Source: Neobacillus sp. YX16
GTDB lineage: Bacteria; Bacillota; Bacilli; Bacillales; Cytobacillaceae
NCBI RefSeq assembly: GCF_030123505.1
Contig: NZ_CP126115.1
Coordinates: 3,486,001 to 3,550,000, forward strand
Length of the DNA stretch: 64,000 bases
Reading direction: 5' to 3'
How positions within the stretch are numbered: position 1 is the stretch's first letter; each line of letters begins with the position of its first letter. The notes beneath the pieces were generated by a model. The model did not search any database, was not told the origin of the DNA, and saw nothing but the letters and a program-made list of their open reading frames with translations. Below are positions 60,438 through 64,000 of the stretch, piece after piece. Both the position numbers and the translations under genes were made by a program.

Positions 60438-61769
60438 GTGTCTTCAAAAAATACTGCAATTATTATTGGCGGGGGGATTTCTGGAAAATTAGCAGCACGT
60501 GTATTATCAGATCATTATAAAGAAGTAATTATACTTGAGAGGGATCAAGTTCAAGTAAATCCTTCTCCAAGAAAAGGTGCCCCTCAAGGTGAGCATTTAC
60601 ATGCCCTGCTTCATGCAGGTGAGTCTGGCCTTGAGGAATTATTTCCAGGAATAACAGAGCACTTTTACCATAGCGGCGCTATTAAAATCAACTCAACCAT
60701 TGATCTCGCTTGGTTTCACCATGGTGGTTGGAAGATTCGTTATGAAGGCGGCTACAGTACCACACTACAGACGCGACCGCATTTAGAATGGCATATTGAC
60801 CAATATATCAAAAGAATTCCTAATGTTGCATTTTATTTCAATCAAGTAGTACAGGATTTGTTATATAATGAGGAACAAAATCAAATTATCGGTGTTCAAC
60901 TAAAAGATGAATCAATCTTGGCTGACCTAGTGGTGGACGCCAGTGGAGTTAGCAGTCTAACGTCAAGTTGGTTAAACAAAAGAGAGACTCTGGTTCATGA
61001 TGAAAAAATAGAAATCAACCTGAGTTATATTAGTAAACAATATAAACTAGCTGATCATCAAGATAGAGACTGGAAGATTAAGATGGTGTATCCTAACCCT
61101 CCCCATCAAAAAATGGGTGGAACCATCTCAAAGGTAGAAGGAAATCGTTATATAGTCACATTGATGGGATACCATCATTCTTTTAATGAAAATGAAGTTT
61201 TGAAAAGTGATAAAGGCTTTATTGAACTAGCAAAAAAACTGCCAAAATTAGATATTTATCAGGAAATAGCAAATGGTATGCCACTAACCAAAACATCTAT
61301 TTATCGAATCCCAAAAATAGTTTGGAGACGATATGATAAATTAAAGAATTTACCGAATGGTTTACTCCTAATAGGTGATACAATCTGCAGAATTGACCCC
61401 GTTTTTGGCCAAGGAATGAGTATTGCTATTTTAGAGGCTCTTGAACTCCAAAAGCTGTTACAGAAACATAAAGATGAATTACCTCTCGTTCCAGCGGAAT
61501 TTCACAAAAAGGCCGCGAAAATCATTTCTCCGATTTGGAATATGGTTATTACAGAAGACTTCCGGTATCCTGCTACCAACGGGAAAAGGCCATTTGGTCT
61601 TTTTATACAGCAATGGTACGCAAGAAAAATCTTTCTTTTATCATCGCAAAATAAAGAAGTCTATGACGCTTTTGTCAAAGTGATGAACCTTGTTCGACCG
61701 ATTTCATCCTTGATGACACCGAGAATCATCAAAAGTGTCCTGTTTCATGCATTATTAAAGAGACCATAA
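60438..61769 (+). CDS. FAD-dependent oxidoreductase (UbiH-like monooxygenase fold)
   Basis: 443 residues from the GTG at 60438, which has AGGTGG 8 bases upstream (an in-frame GTG at 60426 overlaps that site). Dinucleotide-binding start TAIIIGGGISGKLAARVLSDHYKEVIILERD, followed by PRKGAPQGEHLHALLHAGE. The FAD-binding DG motif: GLLLIGDTICRIDPVFGQGMSIAILEALEL. This matches the PHBH-type FAD monooxygenase fold (UbiH family, or geranylgeranyl-reductase-like). Substrate unknown. Soluble. It ends at the terminator at 61791. Confidence 0.8.
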   Translation: MSSKNTAIIIGGGISGKLAARVLSDHYKEVIILERDQVQVNPSPRKGAPQGEHLHALLHAGESGLEELFPGITEHFYHSGAIKINSTIDLAWFHHGGWKIRYEGGYSTTLQTRPHLEWHIDQYIKRIPNVAFYFNQVVQDLLYNEEQNQIIGVQLKDESILADLVVDASGVSSLTSSWLNKRETLVHDEKIEINLSYISKQYKLADHQDRDWKIKMVYPNPPHQKMGGTISKVEGNRYIVTLMGYHHSFNENEVLKSDKGFIELAKKLPKLDIYQEIANGMPLTKTSIYRIPKIVWRRYDKLKNLPNGLLLIGDTICRIDPVFGQGMSIAILEALELQKLLQKHKDELPLVPAEFHKKAAKIISPIWNMVITEDFRYPATNGKRPFGLFIQQWYARKIFLLSSQNKEVYDAFVKVMNLVRPISSLMTPRIIKSVLFHALLKRP

Positions 61770-61790
61770 CCTATTAGGTACCACATTAAT

Positions 61791-61826
61791 GGACAAGCTT
61801 CGTAAAATGAAGTTTGTCCTTTTTTG
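61791..61826 (+). terminator. Intrinsic terminator
   Basis: GGACAAGCTTC pairs with GAAGTTTGTCC, then TTTTTT. Confidence 0.9.
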
Positions 61827-61994
61827 TTTTACATACTTTTTATATATTTTTTATATTACTAAAGTCACAATATAGGGAATTTATAGAATATTCTATTGAA
61901 ATATCAACCTATATTATTTTATACTTTTAATGTCATCTTGTTATACAACATTTGAAATTGTAATCAATTAATACATAACACAAGGAGGTATTCT

Positions 61995-63470
61995 ATGTTT
62001 GAACAACTCGTTACCAGCATTAACGGTTATTTATGGAGTGCGCCGCTCATCATCTTTATTTGTGCAGTTGGATTGTACTTTAGTGTACGGACAAGATTTC
62101 TGCAGATTCGTCATGTAAAGGAAATGGTTCGTCTACTATTTTCTGGCAAAAGCTCCAATGAGGGTGTCTCTTCCTTTCAAGCATTGGCAATGTCTTTATC
62201 AGGTCGTATTGGTGTCGGGAATATCGCCGGAACCGCAACGGGGATTGCCTTCGGAGGGCCAGGAGCTGTATTTTGGATGTGGATAATCACCTTTATCGGT
62301 GCAGCATCTGCATTTGTTGAGTCTACCCTTGCCCAAATCTATAAAGAAAAGCAAGATGGAGAGTATCGAGGCGGTCCTGCCTTCTATATTGAAAAGGGAC
62401 TTGGGTGGAAATGGTTTGCCGTGATTTTTGCCGTTGCGACACTCCTCGCAATGGCTGTACTCATGCCAGGTATTCAGGCGAATGCAATTGCTGAGGGTGT
62501 TAGCAATGCTTTTGGAATTGAAAGTTCCATTACTGGTTTAGTAGTAGTCTTACTTATGGGACTTATTATTTTTGGCGGCGTTAAGCGGATCGCGAGAGTT
62601 GCGGAATTTCTCGTGCCTTTTATGGCGGCCGGATATTTACTTGTCGCCATAGCAATTATTGCGGTGAATTTCGATAGAATTCCAGAAGTATTTACTCTGA
62701 TTTTTAAAAGTGCATTTGGCGCTGAGGGAATGTTCGGTGGTATTCTAGGTTCAACCATTATGTGGGGTGTAAAACGTGGTCTATATGCGAATGAAGCAGG
62801 ACAAGGAACAGGTGCTCACCCTGCAGCCGCCGCAGAAGTATCACACCCAGCAAAACAAGGATTAGTACAAGCATTCTCCATTTATCTAGATGTGTTCTTA
62901 ATCGTTACAGCGACTGCTTTTATGATTTTATTTACAAATTCGTACAATACCGTAAATGAAAAAACGGGTGAAGTCTTAGTGGAAAATCTGAAAGGCGTTG
63001 AAAGTGGTCCTGCTTACACTCAGGCAGCCGTTGATACAATTATTCCAGGGTTCGGATCAGGATTTATTGCGTTGGCATTATTCTGCTTTGCCTTCACGAC
63101 GATTTTTGCTTATTACTATATTGCAGAAACCAATCTTGCTTATCTAGTTAAAGGCAAACATAGAAAATCAGCTATGACCATATTAAAAATTGTTCTCTTA
63201 GGTTCCACTTTCTATGGATCAATAAAGACGGCAGGGACAGCTTGGGCAATGGGTGATATCGGACTTGGAATCATGGTATGGTTGAATTTAATTGCTATAC
63301 TTTTATTATTCAAACCAGCGAATATTGCTCTAAAGGATTATGAAGCCCAGCTGAAGCAAGGCCTGGACCCTAAATTTAATTCTACAAAATTAGGTATTAA
63401 GAATGCAGAATTCTGGGCTGACGGTTATCAAACAGATAAAAAAGATGAAAGAAAACGTGCTGCAAACTAA
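61995..63470 (+). CDS. alsT: Sodium:alanine symporter (AGCS family)
   Basis: 491 residues with about 11 spans. Signature: IFICAVGLYFSVRTRFLQIRHV, SFQALAMSLSGRIGVGNIAGTATGIAFGGPGAVFWMW, NEAGQGTGAHPAAAAEVSHPAKQG, and AFCFAFTTIFAYYYIAETN-type core. The GTAPHAAAAAEVxHP-like motif is typical of AGCS carriers. It imports alanine or glycine with sodium. Normal length. AAGGAGG ribosome binding site. Single-gene unit between terminators. Confidence 0.93.
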   Translation: MFEQLVTSINGYLWSAPLIIFICAVGLYFSVRTRFLQIRHVKEMVRLLFSGKSSNEGVSSFQALAMSLSGRIGVGNIAGTATGIAFGGPGAVFWMWIITFIGAASAFVESTLAQIYKEKQDGEYRGGPAFYIEKGLGWKWFAVIFAVATLLAMAVLMPGIQANAIAEGVSNAFGIESSITGLVVVLLMGLIIFGGVKRIARVAEFLVPFMAAGYLLVAIAIIAVNFDRIPEVFTLIFKSAFGAEGMFGGILGSTIMWGVKRGLYANEAGQGTGAHPAAAAEVSHPAKQGLVQAFSIYLDVFLIVTATAFMILFTNSYNTVNEKTGEVLVENLKGVESGPAYTQAAVDTIIPGFGSGFIALALFCFAFTTIFAYYYIAETNLAYLVKGKHRKSAMTILKIVLLGSTFYGSIKTAGTAWAMGDIGLGIMVWLNLIAILLLFKPANIALKDYEAQLKQGLDPKFNSTKLGIKNAEFWADGYQTDKKDERKRAAN

Positions 63471-63489
63471 TAATTTATAGAATCTATCG

Positions 63490-63530
63490 CAAAAAGCCGT
63501 TTTCTTTTTAAAAGAAAACGGCTTTTTGTA
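63490..63530. terminator. Bidirectional terminator
   Basis: CAAAAAGCCGTTTTCTTTT pairs with AAAAGAAAACGGCTTTTTG. It serves both the symporter and the convergent MFS gene. Confidence 0.9.
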
Positions 63531-63537
63531 TTTCCTT

Positions 63538-64000
63538 CTAATTTGTGCTTTCTTTTACTAATGGTTTACCAGCTTCAAGTAGAACCTTACTGCCAACCAA
63601 GAAGAATCCTTGGATAAACATTAGAATTCCAGTCCCAATCAGCAGCCATTCTATGTCGATAATGTCTGAGATTGGTCCAAATATGAGCATTCCTAGTGGC
63701 ATCATGGAGGTTGAAATCATTCCTAGTACACCAAAGACTCTTCCTAAATAATCTCCCTCCACTTTTTCTTGTAACAGTACAGTGGATGGTGTGTTAAAGA
63801 TTGGCATCGCCACACCTACGAATCCCATGAACACGATATAAATCCAAAAGTTAGGGATAATGCCTAGCGCAAACGTACAGGCACCCATTACTAGGGCAGC
63901 TAATGTCATCGTATGAATCTTGTTTTTAAAGCCACCCCACGATGCCATAAGCACACCACCTAGCATCATTCCAATTGAAAAGGTAATTTCGATGGCAGTT
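63538..64000 (-). CDS. MFS transporter, C-terminal part (cut by the window end)
   Basis: The frame is open to base 64000, so only the last 150 or so residues are seen. At least four membrane spans; motifs include MMLGGVLMASWGG, LVMGACTFALG, FVGVAMPIFNTPSTVLLQEKVEGDYLGRVFGVLGM (a macrolide-efflux/MefA-type MFS motif). So it probably belongs to the group of MFS drug exporters; the N-terminus and substrate cannot be seen. It ends at the terminator 63490. Confidence 0.85.
   Translation of the reverse strand, partial: TAIEITFSIGMMLGGVLMASWGGFKNKIHTMTLAALVMGACTFALGIIPNFWIYIVFMGFVGVAMPIFNTPSTVLLQEKVEGDYLGRVFGVLGMISTSMMPLGMLIFGPISDIIDIEWLLIGTGILMFIQGFFLVGSKVLLEAGKPLVKESTN

Overview
The window is low-GC DNA from a spore-forming Bacillaceae bacterium (Bacillus/Neobacillus-like). 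Evidence for this is strong AGGAGG ribosome binding sites, YjcZ-type spore peptides, a FtsZ very close to the Bacillus protein, Spo0A boxes, CcpA cre sites, a heterocycloanthracin/sonorensin-type bacteriocin locus and Bacillus-type thiamine and KtrAB genes. No rRNA, tRNA or CRISPR array was seen. Most of it is accessory chromosome: short operons, many intrinsic terminators, several decayed genes and three mobile elements. All functions are read from sequence alone; no searches were run.

Layout. 0.5-3.6 kb: small proteins, a candidate type I toxin-antitoxin pair (toxin 27 aa) and eleven 52-bp tandem repeats. 3.6-4.9 kb: an ftsZ with no ftsA next to it. 5.1-9.7 kb: two genes driven by near-duplicate promoters that each hold a perfect 0A box (a 31-aa membrane peptide and a RacA-like MerR/coiled-coil protein), around a large UvrA-like ATPase. 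10.2-11.7 kb: CBS protein and patatin. 12.0-18.0 kb: a thiazole/oxazole bacteriocin operon (precursor, attenuator, maturation protein, YcaO cyclodehydratase, double-domain SagB oxidase). 18.3-22.8 kb: metallo-hydrolase, an exported Gfo/Idh oxidoreductase behind two cre sites, HAD hydrolase, Usp. 23.0-26.8 kb: tenA-thiM-thiD-thiE-thiW under a TPP riboswitch. 27.5-35.4 kb: membrane proteins, SstT, a MHYT-domain histidine kinase, an OatA-like acyltransferase.

35.6-40.3 kb is a reductase island: a MarR regulator with palindromic operators, remnants of an alcohol dehydrogenase and an SDR, two flavodoxin-fold quinone reductases, an aldo-keto reductase, then an SDR-MerR pair behind a promoter with a 19-bp spacer. 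40.5-42.9 kb: a LysR regulator divergent from an MFS gene broken by one stop codon. 43.3-45.3 kb: probable spore-surface-type genes around two perfect 17-bp hairpins. 45.4-49.0 kb: a group II intron lying antisense in the leader of an IS110 element. 49.1-49.6 kb: YjcZ-type peptides and an Arg/Phe repeat protein without ATG. 49.9-53.6 kb: KtrAB-type potassium channel genes and a cation/proton antiporter. 53.7-55.8 kb: a GNAT remnant and a cupredoxin/TauE pair, the latter frameshifted. 56.2-58.1 kb: a group IIC intron placed just after the terminator of a decayed desR, whose partner desK is absent; the desaturase gene des is intact. 59.9-64.0 kb: a FAD oxidoreductase, an alanine/sodium symporter and a cut-off MFS gene.

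The most notable items are the bacteriocin operon with its 14-cysteine two-block core, the paired 0A-box promoters, the 52-bp hairpin repeat array, the type I toxin module and the intron/IS110 composite.
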